NCBI GenBank assembly: GCA_013336165.1
Contig: JAAXUF010000001.1
Coordinates: 124,001-188,000 of the forward strand
Origin: Coriobacteriia bacterium
Lineage (GTDB): Bacteria; Actinomycetota; Coriobacteriia; Anaerosomatales; JAAXUF01
DNA length: 64,000 bases
Direction: 5' to 3'
The translations under genes and the position numbers were made by a program. Under the pieces are notes generated by a model. That model was not told the origin of the DNA and did no database searches. It worked only from the letters and a program-made list of their open reading frames with translations. Shown piece by piece: positions 1-8,898 of this stretch (the first letter of the stretch is position 1; each line of letters starts with the position of its first letter).

Positions 1-638
1 CCGACTTCTGCCTCTGAGTGCGTAAACCCGCTGGTCTCGGCGTTCGTCGAATCCGACATGAGGAGGTCAACTCCAAGCTTACCGAAGCGCGCGAGTGCGC
101 CGTAGTCGGTCAGGCGCCCGTCGATGGGGGTCTGGTCGAGCTTGAAGTCGCCGGTGTGCACGATGTTGCCGACCGGCGTTCGGATGAACACGCCGACACT
201 GCCGGGGATCGAATGGTTCACCGCGAAGAAATCGAATCCGAACTGGCCGAGCGAAACGTGCCCCCCATCGTGGATCTCGCGGAGTTTGGTCTTTGACAGC
301 TTATGTTCGGCGAGCTTGCCCTGAATGAGGCCGAGGGTCAGCTTGGTTCCCAAAATGGGCACGGGTTTGGGCAGGTCTTTGAGCAGGAACGGAAGCGCAC
401 CGGTGTGGTCTTCGTGACCGTGCGTGATGATGATCGCACGCAGCTTGTGGGCGCGTTTGACGACGTAGGAGTAGTCGGGAAGGATCAGGTCGACGCCGGG
501 GTGGTCGTCATCGGGAAACATGATCCCTGCGTCGATTAGGACCATGTCGTCCCCATATTCGAAGACCGTCATGTTCTTGCCGATAGCGTCGAGACCGCCG
601 AGCGGTATGACGCGAAGCGCCTGTTTGTTTTGAGCCAT
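1..638 (-). CDS. rnj: Ribonuclease J, N-terminal part (gene runs off the left edge)
   Basis: This is a metallo-beta-lactamase/beta-CASP ribonuclease that degrades and processes RNA from the 5' end or internally, in the cytoplasm. About 212 residues are present and the 3' end lies outside the window. The zinc-binding motif HGHEDH appears near residue 75, followed by the usual TGALP. A second metal-site His lies in VNHSIPGS, and HTGDFK and DSTNAE follow in the family order. The ATG at 638 is preceded by AAAGGAG, about 12 bases upstream. The gene ends the dapB-lysC-dapA run, 112 bases after dapA, an association common in Gram-positive bacteria. Family assignment is secure; whether it is the RNase J1 or J2 type cannot be told. 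Confidence 0.95.
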   Translation of the reverse strand, partial: MAQNKQALRVIPLGGLDAIGKNMTVFEYGDDMVLIDAGIMFPDDDHPGVDLILPDYSYVVKRAHKLRAIIITHGHEDHTGALPFLLKDLPKPVPILGTKLTLGLIQGKLAEHKLSKTKLREIHDGGHVSLGQFGFDFFAVNHSIPGSVGVFIRTPVGNIVHTGDFKLDQTPIDGRLTDYGALARFGKLGVDLLMSDSTNAETSGFTHSEAEV

Positions 639-659
639 GGATACGGGTGTTCTCCTTTC

Positions 660-677
660 GGCCGTCTGTCGACGGCC
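660..677 (-). promoter_or_regulatory. Hairpin directly upstream of the RNase J ribosome-binding site
   Basis: Seven-base perfect arms (GGCCGTC/GACGGCC) around a four-base loop lie in the dapA-rnj spacer. On the minus strand the stem ends just before the AAAGGAG ribosome-binding site. No U-run follows, so it is not a classical terminator. It could stabilise the rnj message or modulate its translation, but that is inference. Confidence 0.45.
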
Positions 678-750
678 CCGTGTAACGGTATGCGTGATTA
701 CGTTTGTTCAACCGACCCTGGGATGAGTCGGATATCCATCATGTTGTGTA

Positions 751-1644
751 TCAGGTGAGGATTCCGGTGTGCCGCATGACCCGAGCCAGCTCGGCCGTCT
801 GAGCCTCACTGGCTTCGATCAGAGGCAGCCTGACTCCTCCGACCGGAAAGCCGATCAGTTCGAGGGCCTTCTTGGCCATGATCGGGTTGCTGGTCATGAA
901 GAGCGTTTTGATGAGTGGCAGGAGTTCAAGGTGTATACGGAGTGCACGAGTGTGATCGCCGCGCGCCTGTGCATCTACCATTTCGCGGAAACGAAGGCCC
1001 GCCACGTGGCTCACGACCGAGATCACGCCAGTGCCGCCGAGTCCCATGATCGGCAATGTGTCCTCGTCGTTGCCCGAGAGTACCTCAAAGCCTTCGGGGG
1101 CTCCGGCTACGATCTCTGCGACTTGACCGAGGTTGCCGCTCGCTTCCTTGACAGCGACGATGTTGTCGACGTCGTGCGCGAGGCGCAAGGTTGTCTCGGC
1201 GGTCATGTTGATGACGCTGCGTCCGGGAATGTTGTAGAGGATGACAGGCAGGTCAACAGCGTTCGCAATGGTCTTGAAGTGGCGGTACAGTCCCTCCTGC
1301 GGAGGTTTGTTGTAGTACGGCACAACAGCCATCACGGCGTCGACGCCAAGATCGGCGACTTCGCGCGTGAAGTCCGCGGAATCCGAGGTGCAGTTGTCGC
1401 CGGTGTTTGCGATGATCGGTACCCGACCACCCACTGCCTCGACAACAGCTTTGAACAGTTCGATCTTGTGCGGGTAGAAGACGGTCGGCGACTCACCGGT
1501 GGTTCCGCACACGACGAGGGCTTGGCTGCCCTCGGCGATGAGCCTGTCGGCGAGTTCCTGCGCGCGAGGAAGGTCCAACTCAAGGTCAGCCGTGAACGGA
1601 GTGACCATCGCGGTGATCATGCGGCCAAATCGCGGCGTGCTCAT
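751..1644 (-). CDS. dapA: 4-hydroxy-tetrahydrodipicolinate synthase
   Basis: This enzyme condenses pyruvate with aspartate semialdehyde, the first committed step of diaminopimelate and lysine synthesis. The 297-residue TIM barrel has the expected features: GTTGES with its Thr pair near residue 49, Tyr137 in YNIPGRS, and the Schiff-base lysine K166 in VAVKEASG. The ATG at 1644 is chosen because AAGGGG lies just upstream and MSTPRFGRMITAMVTPF matches the normal family start; an in-frame extension to 1731 lacks support. It lies downstream of dapB and lysC in the same direction, forming a compact DAP-pathway cluster. I see no lysine riboswitch. Confidence 0.96.
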   Translation of the reverse strand: MSTPRFGRMITAMVTPFTADLELDLPRAQELADRLIAEGSQALVVCGTTGESPTVFYPHKIELFKAVVEAVGGRVPIIANTGDNCTSDSADFTREVADLGVDAVMAVVPYYNKPPQEGLYRHFKTIANAVDLPVILYNIPGRSVINMTAETTLRLAHDVDNIVAVKEASGNLGQVAEIVAGAPEGFEVLSGNDEDTLPIMGLGGTGVISVVSHVAGLRFREMVDAQARGDHTRALRIHLELLPLIKTLFMTSNPIMAKKALELIGFPVGGVRLPLIEASEAQTAELARVMRHTGILT

Positions 1645-1752
1645 TTCTGGCTTCCCCTTACAAGACATCCCGCGATGTGCAAGCGGGAACTGTGAACTCA
1701 TCTTCTCCGTATTGTGCCATACCCTGCCCAAACGCGCTCCTCGCCGAGAGGC

Positions 1753-3000
1753 TCACGTCGGCGATTCGCCGAGCTCGAACCCATCGTGAAGTGCCTGTAT
1801 CGCTGCCTGAGTGTCGCCCGAAGAAACCAAGACCGAGATCGTCGTATGGGAGTCGGCAATCTGACATACGTCGACACCGACCTGATCAAGATACTGCGAC
1901 ATGCGTGCCATGACGCCGGGCACGCCGTGCATTCCGGCGCCGACGAGCGTGATCTTCGACAGGCCGGCACGCGCCTCATAGGGAAGGCCGAGCTGGTCGA
2001 GGACCGCGATAGCGTCGGGCAAGTCCGTCTCGGCGATCGCGAAAATCAGGAGGTCACCGACGGGAGTGAACATGTCGAGCGAAATGCAGGCCTTAGCCAT
2101 AGCGGCAAAGACGCGCGTCTGCGCCTGCATGTGGCCACTGTTGCCTTCGGGTGCCGGCAGGCAGACTCGGATGCGCGCGATCCCGGTCGCGTGGCTCACG
2201 GCAGTGGCAACCTTGGCCGGCCGGTACGACGCGATGTCTGAGACAAGGGTGCCCGCATGGTCCGAGAACGTGTTTCGGACCCGCACGGCCAAACCGCTTG
2301 CGAGAGCGAGTTCCGCCGCAGGCATGTGAACCACGCGCGAGCCGGTCCGCGCCATCTGGAAGAGTTCGTCGGAATGGATCGCGTCAAGGACTGCGGTTCC
2401 ATCGCACGAGCGCGGATCCGCAGTCATCACGCCGTCGACGTCGGTGTAGATCTCGACTGCTTCCGCGCTCAAGGCGACACCGAGCGCACACGCGGTTGTG
2501 TCGCTGCCGCCCCGGCCAAGCGTGGTGAGCCGGCCATCTTGCGCGGCAACGCCCTGAAAGCCTGCGATGACTGGGACTTTGCCGGCTGTAATCGCCTGAA
2601 GAAGCGAGGCCGTATGGATCTCGGTGATGCCGGCAGCGCCGGAAATGCCATCGGTTACGATGCCTGCCCCCGGGCCCGTGAACGCGCTTGCCTCGATGCC
2701 GACGCCCCGCAATTCGTGCGCAACCACAACAGCCGAGATGGCTTCACCCACGCTTGCCAGAAGATCGCGCTCGGCCGCATCGGTCGGTAAGCCTTCGACT
2801 AGGCCGAGGAGCGTGTCGGTCGCATACGGCTCGCCTTTGCGACCCATGGCCGAGACCACCACCACGGGCGCCTTCCCCAGCTCCAGTGCGGCGAGGACTC
2901 TGTGTGCCAGTGCGGCCCGCCCCTGGCGATTGGCAACGGACGTGCCGCCGAACTTCATGACAACTATGGGTTTGACTGGTGCTGTGAAATCGTCGGACAC
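1753..3000 (-). CDS. lysC: Aspartate kinase
   Basis: Phosphorylates aspartate to open the aspartate family pathway (lysine/DAP, threonine, methionine). The 415-residue protein starts with the kinase signature MKFGGTSVAN at residues 15-24. The kinase domain fills roughly the first 260 residues and tandem ACT domains fill the rest (TLVGAGMHGVPG lies in the second), so feedback control by an amino acid is likely. The start is GTG at 3000, with GGGGGAG five bases upstream and inside the end of dapB. Only one base separates the dapB stop from this start, so translation is probably coupled. Which end product inhibits it cannot be read from sequence alone. Confidence 0.95.
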   Translation of the reverse strand: MSDDFTAPVKPIVVMKFGGTSVANRQGRAALAHRVLAALELGKAPVVVVSAMGRKGEPYATDTLLGLVEGLPTDAAERDLLASVGEAISAVVVAHELRGVGIEASAFTGPGAGIVTDGISGAAGITEIHTASLLQAITAGKVPVIAGFQGVAAQDGRLTTLGRGGSDTTACALGVALSAEAVEIYTDVDGVMTADPRSCDGTAVLDAIHSDELFQMARTGSRVVHMPAAELALASGLAVRVRNTFSDHAGTLVSDIASYRPAKVATAVSHATGIARIRVCLPAPEGNSGHMQAQTRVFAAMAKACISLDMFTPVGDLLIFAIAETDLPDAIAVLDQLGLPYEARAGLSKITLVGAGMHGVPGVMARMSQYLDQVGVDVCQIADSHTTISVLVSSGDTQAAIQALHDGFELGESPT

Positions 3001-3001
3001 C

Positions 3002-3793
3002 TTACTCCCCCATCAGCCTGTCGAGGCCGACTACCAGTCCGGAAAGGCCGCCCACCCTGCGCACGGCAAGCAGCACGCCCGGCATGAAGCTCGTACGGTC
3101 AATGGAATCGTGTCGAATTGAGAGCGTTTGCCCCTGCCCGCCAAAGAGCACTTCCTGATGCGCGACAAGGCCGGGCAGACGGACGGAATGAACGTGCACA
3201 TCGGCCACGACGGCCCCGCGTGCACCCTCCATGCCGGGTCCTTCCGTTTCGCGTCCGGGCGTGACCGGAACATACTCGCGTGCCTCGGCAATAAGGCGCG
3301 CGGTACGCAAGGCCGTTCCCGATGGGGCGTCGGCCTTCTGATCGTGATGCAGTTCGATGATCTCGGCATGTGGCATGAATCGTGCGGCTTTGCGCGCGAA
3401 CTCCATCATCAGGACCGCACCAATCGCGAAGTTCGGTGCGAAGAAGAGGCACGCGCCTGCAGGCGCGTGTGCGGCGAGGTCGGCAAGCGCACCCTCCGAG
3501 AGTCCGGTCGTGCCTATGACGCAATCGACTCCGGCCGCAAGGGCGGTCCGGATGTTGCCTTCAACCACGCTGGGGTGCGTGAAGTCGATCATGACATCGG
3601 GGCGGGTAGCGGCAATCGCATCCGTGAGGTTGCCGCGGCACTCGACGTGCTCACCGTCAGACGTCGGGATCAGGCATCCTGCAACGTTGGGGTCGACCGC
3701 GGCGACTACAGTCATTCCGTCCGCAGCAGAGACTGCACGGATGACTTCCGCACCTACTCTCCCGGCAGCGCCGGAGACGAGGACTTTGATCAT
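3002..3793 (-). CDS. dapB: 4-hydroxy-tetrahydrodipicolinate reductase
   Basis: NAD(P)H-dependent reductase acting after DapA in diaminopimelate synthesis. The 263-residue protein has the nucleotide-binding loop GAAGRVG at residues 8-14, the switch motif GTTGLSEG near residue 94, and the catalytic signature ELHHDQKADAPSGTA with His149/150 and Lys153. Length is normal for the family. It lies between the M16 peptidase gene (29 bases upstream) and lysC (one base downstream). Here the cluster order is M16, dapB, lysC, dapA, rnj. Confidence 0.96.
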   Translation of the reverse strand: MIKVLVSGAAGRVGAEVIRAVSAADGMTVVAAVDPNVAGCLIPTSDGEHVECRGNLTDAIAATRPDVMIDFTHPSVVEGNIRTALAAGVDCVIGTTGLSEGALADLAAHAPAGACLFFAPNFAIGAVLMMEFARKAARFMPHAEIIELHHDQKADAPSGTALRTARLIAEAREYVPVTPGRETEGPGMEGARGAVVADVHVHSVRLPGLVAHQEVLFGGQGQTLSIRHDSIDRTSFMPGVLLAVRRVGGLSGLVVGLDRLMGE

Positions 3794-3822
3794 GAGATGC
3801 TCCTTCGCTTCTTGGACGGGCG

Positions 3823-5076
3823 CTATTTCACGAGGTGCTCAAGGTCTTCGGCAGAAAACGGGCCGATCACCGTCAGCACCTTCTCGGAGGAAAGGACTTC
3901 TTCTGAGACACGCTTGAGATCATCAATGGTCACGGCATTGTAGCGAGCGAGTACCTCGTCTGCCGAGAGGATCTCTCCGCCGATGATCTCGTTCCTGCCG
4001 AGGCGCTGCATGCGGTTTCGGGTCGACTCCATACCAAGAACCATATGTCCGGCGGCGGCCTGTCGGACACGCTCGAGTTCGTCGGCGGTGACGCCGTTTC
4101 TGGCGACATTCCCCATTTCGGCTCGGATGAGCTCGACAACCTCCTCGGCATTGCCCGGCCGGGTGCCGGCATAGACCGCGAACGCTCCGGTGTCCTGATA
4201 CAGCGACGCGAAGCTGTAGACAGCGTAAGCCAGTCCGCGCTTCTCGCGGATCTCCTGGAACAGTCGCGATGCCATGCCGCTGCCGAGAATCCCGTCGAGC
4301 AGAGACAGTGCGAAGCGGTCAGGATGATGGGCGTTCATCGTCGAGACGCCGTAGCAGATGTGGGCCTGCTCCGTGTCTTTCTGCGTGACCGAGAGACGCG
4401 AGGCGCTGACGGCATGCGCGACGGGGCGTACTGAGCGCGATCCTGACGCGATTCCGCCGAGCTTCTCGGCGGCCATAGCGACCAAGACGTCATGATCGAC
4501 GTTTCCGGCCGCAGCGACGACAACATTTCCGCTGACGTAGTGCCGTGCGCGAAACGCAGCCGATTGCGCATGATCGAAGCCGCCCACCGTCTGACGGCTG
4601 CCGAGAATCGGCAGGCCGATTGGATGATCGGGCCAGAGTGCCTGGCCGAAGAGTTCGTGAATGAGGTCGTCAGGAGCGTCTTCCATGCGCGCGATCTCTT
4701 CGATCACGACTTCGCGCTCGCTTACGCATGAGGGATCATCGACGTTTGCGTTGACGACCATGTCGGCGAGGACATCGAACGCCTTCTCGAGATGCTCGTC
4801 GACAAAGCGGCTGTAGTAGGCCGTGTATTCCTTGCTGGTGAAAGCGTTCAGTTCCGCGCCGAGCCGATCAAACTCCTCAGAGATCTGGAGTGCTGTGCGG
4901 TTCGGCGTGCCCTTGAACATCATGTGTTCCATGAAGTGGGACATGCCGGCTTCTTCCGGCGTCTCGTCTCGGCTCCCCACGGCCAGCCAGATGCCCAAAG
5001 TGATCGAGCGGACGGAGTCCATCGGCTCGGAAATGACCGTGATGCCGTTGTCCAGAACGGTCTTGCGATAAAACAT
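3823..5076 (-). CDS. M16 family zinc peptidase (processing-peptidase-like)
   Basis: A 417-residue single-unit insulinase/pitrilysin-type metallopeptidase. The inverted zinc motif HFMEH is at residues 47-51, and the distal Glu ligand is supplied by EREVVIEEI near residue 125. The N-terminal half is catalytic. The C-terminal half, which includes the conserved RGLAYAVYSF region, is the inactive-fold partner domain. The physiological substrate of this bacterial group is not established. The ATG at 5076 has an excellent AGGAGG seven bases upstream. The gene follows the pnp terminator, so it needs read-through or its own promoter; a weak TTGGTA-19-TATCAT candidate lies at 5120-5150. Confidence 0.92.
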   Translation of the reverse strand: MFYRKTVLDNGITVISEPMDSVRSITLGIWLAVGSRDETPEEAGMSHFMEHMMFKGTPNRTALQISEEFDRLGAELNAFTSKEYTAYYSRFVDEHLEKAFDVLADMVVNANVDDPSCVSEREVVIEEIARMEDAPDDLIHELFGQALWPDHPIGLPILGSRQTVGGFDHAQSAAFRARHYVSGNVVVAAAGNVDHDVLVAMAAEKLGGIASGSRSVRPVAHAVSASRLSVTQKDTEQAHICYGVSTMNAHHPDRFALSLLDGILGSGMASRLFQEIREKRGLAYAVYSFASLYQDTGAFAVYAGTRPGNAEEVVELIRAEMGNVARNGVTADELERVRQAAAGHMVLGMESTRNRMQRLGRNEIIGGEILSADEVLARYNAVTIDDLKRVSEEVLSSEKVLTVIGPFSAEDLEHLVK

Positions 5077-5147
5077 GGGAACGCCTCCTGCAGAGGGCTA
5101 GGTCGTGGTCGTTAGCTTCATGATAGCCGTATGTCTGACAAACGTAC

Positions 5148-5187
5148 CAAAAGAGCAGCCCCGATGTCATTAAGACACCGGGGCTGC
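5148..5187 (-). terminator. Intrinsic terminator after pnp
   Basis: The stem spans 5155-5187: GCAGCCCCG pairs with CGGGGCTGC, extended by a four-base inner helix with one wobble pair. On the minus strand it is followed by CTTTTGG. It lies 32 bases beyond the pnp stop and would end the rpsO-pnp transcript before the M16-dapB run. Confidence 0.75.
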
Positions 5188-5218
5188 CGGATGGCTCTTG
5201 AACACGTGCACGGCCAGA

Positions 5219-7414
5219 CTAGTGATGACGCCGCGGCTGACGGTCGCCTTCGCCGCTGCGGCCACCTTCACGGCGCGGAGGACGCGAGTCGCTGCCGCGG
5301 TCGCGTTCTGCTGCGCCCTCGGCACGAGGCGGTGCAACCGGCTTGTCGAGGCGGTCAAGCGAGACCTTGCCGCGATCGTCGATGTCCATGATCTTGACAT
5401 GCACGGCATCCCCGACCGACAAGACGTCCTCGACCTTGTCGACGCGACCCTGTGCGACGCGCGAGACATGCAACAGGCCGTCTCTGCCCGGGCTCAACTC
5501 AACGAAGGCACCGAATGGCTGAATCGAAACGACGCGGCCGTGGTACTCCTCACCGATCTCCGGCACCTTGACGATGGCGCGAATGCGACGGGCGGCTTCC
5601 TCTCCACCGAGGTCGCGCGACGCGATAAAGATCGTGCCGTCCTCTTGGATGTCGATGTGTGCGCCGGTCTCTTCCTGAATGCCGCGGACGACCTTGCCGC
5701 CGCTTCCGATGACGTCGCGGATCTTGTCGGTCGGGATCTTGACCGTGATGATGCGCGGCGCGTACTTGCTCATCTCGTCACGCGGCACGGTGATGGACTC
5801 CATCATCTTGCCGAGGATGAATGCGCGGCCCTCTTTGGCCTGCAGGAGCGCGGCGCGCAGGATGTCGACCGATAGGCCCTTGGCCTTGTTGTCCATCTGC
5901 ATGGCGGTGATGCCGTTCTCGGTACCTGCGACCTTGAAGTCCATGTCTCCGAGGAAGTCCTCGAGGCCCTGGATATCGGTCAGGATGGCAACGTCGTCAC
6001 CCTCCTTGATGAGGCCCATCGCGATACCGGACACCGGGGCCTTGATCGGCACGCCGGCGTCCATCAGGGACAGCGTCGAGCCGCAGACCGAGCCCATGGA
6101 ACTCGATCCATTGGACTCGAGCACCTCGGAGACGATGCGAATCGTGTAGGGGAACGTCGCCTCATCCGGGATAACCGGCAGCAAGGCGCGCTCGGCGAGG
6201 GCGCCGTGGCCGATGTCGCGGCGCTTCGGGCCACGCATGAAGCCCGTCTCGCCGGTGGAAAACGGCGGAAAGTTGTAGTGATGGATGTAGCGCTTACCCT
6301 CGGACACGTCGATCGTGTCGTTGCGCTGCCACTCGGAGAGCATGCCCAGCGTCAGGACCGACAGGACCTGCGTCTGACCGCGGGTGAAGAGGCCTGAACC
6401 GTGGCTGCGCGGCAGATAGCCCGCGGCGGTGGTGATCTGGCGGACCTCATCCAGCTTGCGGCCGTCGGCGCGCTCGCCTTCCTGGAGAACCATTGCGCGC
6501 ATGGTCTTCTTCTCAAGCTGCTTCAGAACAGCCTTGATGTCCTTACCGTCGGCAGCGATCTCCTGGGGCGTAAACGTGGCGAGCAACTCGTCCTTGACGG
6601 CGGCAACGCCGGCCATACGGGCGTGTTTGTCGGCGTTGTGGAGGGCAGCCTTCATCTTCTCGGCGCCGGCGGCGAAGATGCGGTCCTTCAAGGCCTCGTC
6701 GATAGAATGCATGACGACTTCCTGCTTGACGATGTCGAGCTTGGCGAGGAACTTCTCCTGCACGTCGCAGAAGACGCCGATTGCCTCCTGAGCGAACATG
6801 AGGGCGGCAAGCATGTCCTCTTCGGAAACTTCGTACGCGCCGGCCTCGAGCATGTAAACGGCGTCCCTGGAACCCGCAACCACTAGGTCCAGATCGGAGT
6901 TCTCAGTCTCGTCGAACGTCGGGTTGACGAAGAACGCACCAGTGTCCGTGTTGCGACAGATGCGGACGCCGGCAAGAGGGCCCTCAAAGGGCAGTCCCGC
7001 TGCCATCAGGGCTGCCGAGGCACCCATGATGGATATGACATCAGGTTGGTTGATCTGGTCAGCCGACAAGACCGTGGCGATGATCTGGACCTCGTTGCGG
7101 AACCCATCAGCAAACGAGGAGCGGATGGGACGGTCGATCATGCGGGCGGTGAGGGTGGCCTTCTCGGAAGGGCGCGTCTCGCGCTTGACGAAGCCGCCGG
7201 GGAGCTTACCCGCGGCGTACATGCGCTCCTCGAAGTCCACGGTCAGCGGGAAGAAATCCAGATCCTTTGGGAATCTAGAGGCTGTGGCGGTCACAAGGAC
7301 GATGGTCTCGCCCTGACGCACCAGGACGGCGCCGTCTGCCTGCTTGGCCAGTTCGCCGGTCTCCAACACGTACTGCTTGCCGTAAAGCTCGAAACTCTCG
7401 ACTACCTTTGCCAT
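5219..7414 (-). CDS. pnp: Polyribonucleotide nucleotidyltransferase (PNPase)
   Basis: Phosphorolytic 3'-5' exoribonuclease of mRNA turnover. The 731-residue protein has the full architecture: two RNase PH domains joined by an alpha-helical segment, a KH domain (DKIRDVIGSGGKVVRGI, near residue 570) and an S1 domain (GAFVELSPGRDGLLHVS, near residue 645). The C-terminal tail is Arg-, Gly- and Asp-rich, as in many actinobacterial PNPases. The ATG at 7414 is preceded by AGAGAAG. It follows rpsO, the widely conserved pairing, but an intrinsic terminator lies between them, so pnp transcription depends on read-through or a local promoter I could not identify. The 190-base spacer could host autoregulation. 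Confidence 0.97.
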   Translation of the reverse strand: MAKVVESFELYGKQYVLETGELAKQADGAVLVRQGETIVLVTATASRFPKDLDFFPLTVDFEERMYAAGKLPGGFVKRETRPSEKATLTARMIDRPIRSSFADGFRNEVQIIATVLSADQINQPDVISIMGASAALMAAGLPFEGPLAGVRICRNTDTGAFFVNPTFDETENSDLDLVVAGSRDAVYMLEAGAYEVSEEDMLAALMFAQEAIGVFCDVQEKFLAKLDIVKQEVVMHSIDEALKDRIFAAGAEKMKAALHNADKHARMAGVAAVKDELLATFTPQEIAADGKDIKAVLKQLEKKTMRAMVLQEGERADGRKLDEVRQITTAAGYLPRSHGSGLFTRGQTQVLSVLTLGMLSEWQRNDTIDVSEGKRYIHHYNFPPFSTGETGFMRGPKRRDIGHGALAERALLPVIPDEATFPYTIRIVSEVLESNGSSSMGSVCGSTLSLMDAGVPIKAPVSGIAMGLIKEGDDVAILTDIQGLEDFLGDMDFKVAGTENGITAMQMDNKAKGLSVDILRAALLQAKEGRAFILGKMMESITVPRDEMSKYAPRIITVKIPTDKIRDVIGSGGKVVRGIQEETGAHIDIQEDGTIFIASRDLGGEEAARRIRAIVKVPEIGEEYHGRVVSIQPFGAFVELSPGRDGLLHVSRVAQGRVDKVEDVLSVGDAVHVKIMDIDDRGKVSLDRLDKPVAPPRAEGAAERDRGSDSRPPRREGGRSGEGDRQPRRHH

Positions 7415-7550
7415 CTACTTCTCTCTTCTTCTACGCACCGGACGCCCCATGCGCCGGCCGTCGCCTCTCCTCCGCCTGCGGTGATCGCGGTGCGGAGTAT
7501 CGGAGCGCGAAGCAACCGCCCCGGGAGCCGCGAGGACTAAAGTGGCTCCT

Positions 7551-7588
7551 TCAAACAAGAAAGCGGGAGGAGTTGTCCTCCCGCTTTC
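7551..7588 (-). terminator. Intrinsic terminator after rpsO
   Basis: A perfect 13-base stem (7559-7571 with 7576-7588) has a four-base loop. On the minus strand it runs into TTTCTTGTTTG. It lies 18 bases after the rpsO stop and is one of the strongest terminators in the window. Confidence 0.85.
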
Positions 7589-7606
7589 GGGTCTCCGTGC
7601 TTGTTC

Positions 7607-7876
7607 TTACCCTCGAATACCGAGTGCTGCGATGACCGCACGATATCTCTCGACATCGATCTTCTTGAGGTAGTTCAGCATACGGCGACGCTGTCCCACG
7701 AGCTTCAGAAGGCCACGGCGTGTGTGGTGATCTTTCTTGTGGATCTTCAGGTGCTCGGTGAGATCGCGGATCCGCTGCGTGAGCAGCGCGATCTGAACCT
7801 CTGCCGAACCGGTGTCACCATCGCCGCGTGCGTAACCGGCGATGATCTCGGACTTCACATCCTTTGACAATGGCAT
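7607..7876 (-). CDS. rpsO: 30S ribosomal protein S15
   Basis: An 89-residue small-subunit protein that binds 16S rRNA and bridges to the large subunit. The sequence shows the invariant [14 protein letters not shown] segment, [15 protein letters not shown], and the C-terminal [10 protein letters not shown]. The ATG at 7876 has AAGGTGGT eight bases upstream; upstream in-frame codons belong to the leader. An extended -10 promoter lies in the 3' end of ribF, so rpsO can be made independently of the long rimP-ribF message. Confidence 0.97.
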   Translation of the reverse strand: MPLSKDVKSEIIAGYARGDGDTGSAEVQIALLTQRIRDLTEHLKIHKKDHHTRRGLLKLVGQRRRMLNYLKKIDVERYRAVIAALGIRG

Positions 7877-7941
7877 AGCGTTGTACCACCTTTCGAGTGA
7901 ATTCGCCCCGGTCAGAGATGGGCGTCGGTGACTCGCACCTC

Positions 7942-8898
7942 TCAGGCCGGGGTAGTTGTAACAGCCGCGGAAGTATAGCACATGACGGCTTGACGCACAT
8001 TCTCGGCAACCGTGGCTTTGAGCTCGTCTAGGGAGACAAACGTCTTCAGGTCGCGCAACTTCTCGAGAAAGTCGACAGCGATCACGGAGCCATAGAGGTC
8101 CCCGCTATAGCCGATGATATGGACTTCAAGGAGGTCGTTCGCCTCGGCAAATGTCGGCGGCACTCCCACGTTGACGGCTGCGGGCCACTTGCTGCCGTCT
8201 TGGAGCACGACGCGCGCGGCATACACACCGGGCGCCGGCAAGGCGGCGTAGGGCACTGGTTCTATGTTCGCGGTCGGGAAGCCCAACTCTGCACCTTCGC
8301 CGCGACCGTGGTGCACTGTGCCGGTGACACGCGTGGGCCGACCCAGAAGAGCCGCAGCCTCAACAACATTGCCGTTTGCGACCAGAGCGCGGATACGAGT
8401 CGCAGTCACAGGCGCATCTCCGACTCTGAGCAGACCGTGGGGTCTGACCTCGAATCCTCGGGTCTTGCCGAGCTCCTGGAGTGTGGCCATGGAACCTGAA
8501 GCCTTGCGGCCAAACCGGAAGTCGAATCCCACATGGATCGCCACCGTGCACAATGCCTTGCACAGGATCTCGTCGGCGAAAGCCTCCGGGGTCACGTCCG
8601 CGAAAGCCGGGTTGAATGGGATGACGAGGATCGCATCCAGGCCTTGAGCGCCCAAGAGGGCGTATTTGTCCTCGATCGTCAGCAGCTGCCGAGCAGCCCT
8701 GTCCGGGGTCACAACCTGATCGGGGTCGCGGTCAAAGGTCACAGCGACAGCTGAGACGCTCCGAGCGCGCGCCTCGGTGATCGCCTCGCGGATCAGGGCT
8801 TGGTGCCCAATATGAACCCCATCAAAGACACCGATTGCGGCGACCGAGGCACCGAGACTCTCGCATCCGGGCTGCCACACTATGAGCTTTGCGTGCAC
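7942..8898 (-). CDS. ribF: Bifunctional riboflavin kinase / FAD synthetase
   Basis: Makes FMN from riboflavin and then FAD. The 318-residue protein has the N-terminal adenylyltransferase domain with the nucleotidyl-binding signature [11 protein letters not shown] near residues 23-33. It also has the C-terminal riboflavin kinase domain with [14 protein letters not shown] near residue 198 and the NVGVPPTF region. The start is GTG at 8898, with GGAGA six bases upstream. The gene overlaps the end of truB by 19 bases, and its own 3' end carries the rpsO promoter. Confidence 0.95.
   Translation of the reverse strand: MHAKLIVWQPGCESLGASVAAIGVFDGVHIGHQALIREAITEARARSVSAVAVTFDRDPDQVVTPDRAARQLLTIEDKYALLGAQGLDAILVIPFNPAFADVTPEAFADEILCKALCTVAIHVGFDFRFGRKASGSMATLQELGKTRGFEVRPHGLLRVGDAPVTATRIRALVANGNVVEAAALLGRPTRVTGTVHHGRGEGAELGFPTANIEPVPYAALPAPGVYAARVVLQDGSKWPAAVNVGVPPTFAEANDLLEVHIIGYSGDLYGSVIAVDFLEKLRDLKTFVSLDELKATVAENVRQAVMCYTSAAVTTTPA
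7972..7980 (-). promoter_or_regulatory. Candidate extended -10 promoter for rpsO
   Basis: On the minus strand the sequence is TGCTATACT, a TGn-extended -10 element about 95 bases before the rpsO start and inside the last codons of ribF. No good -35 hexamer is visible 16-18 bases upstream. The same TGCTAYACT core occurs before rpsB and smc. Confidence 0.45.

Noticed and set aside
769-1695. 308-codon plus-strand open frame opposite dapA
   Set aside because: Antisense shadow; dapA has full catalytic motifs.
5077-5147. Lysine riboswitch ahead of the M16-dapB-lysC-dapA run
   Set aside because: The gap is too short and has none of the conserved lysine-box segments.
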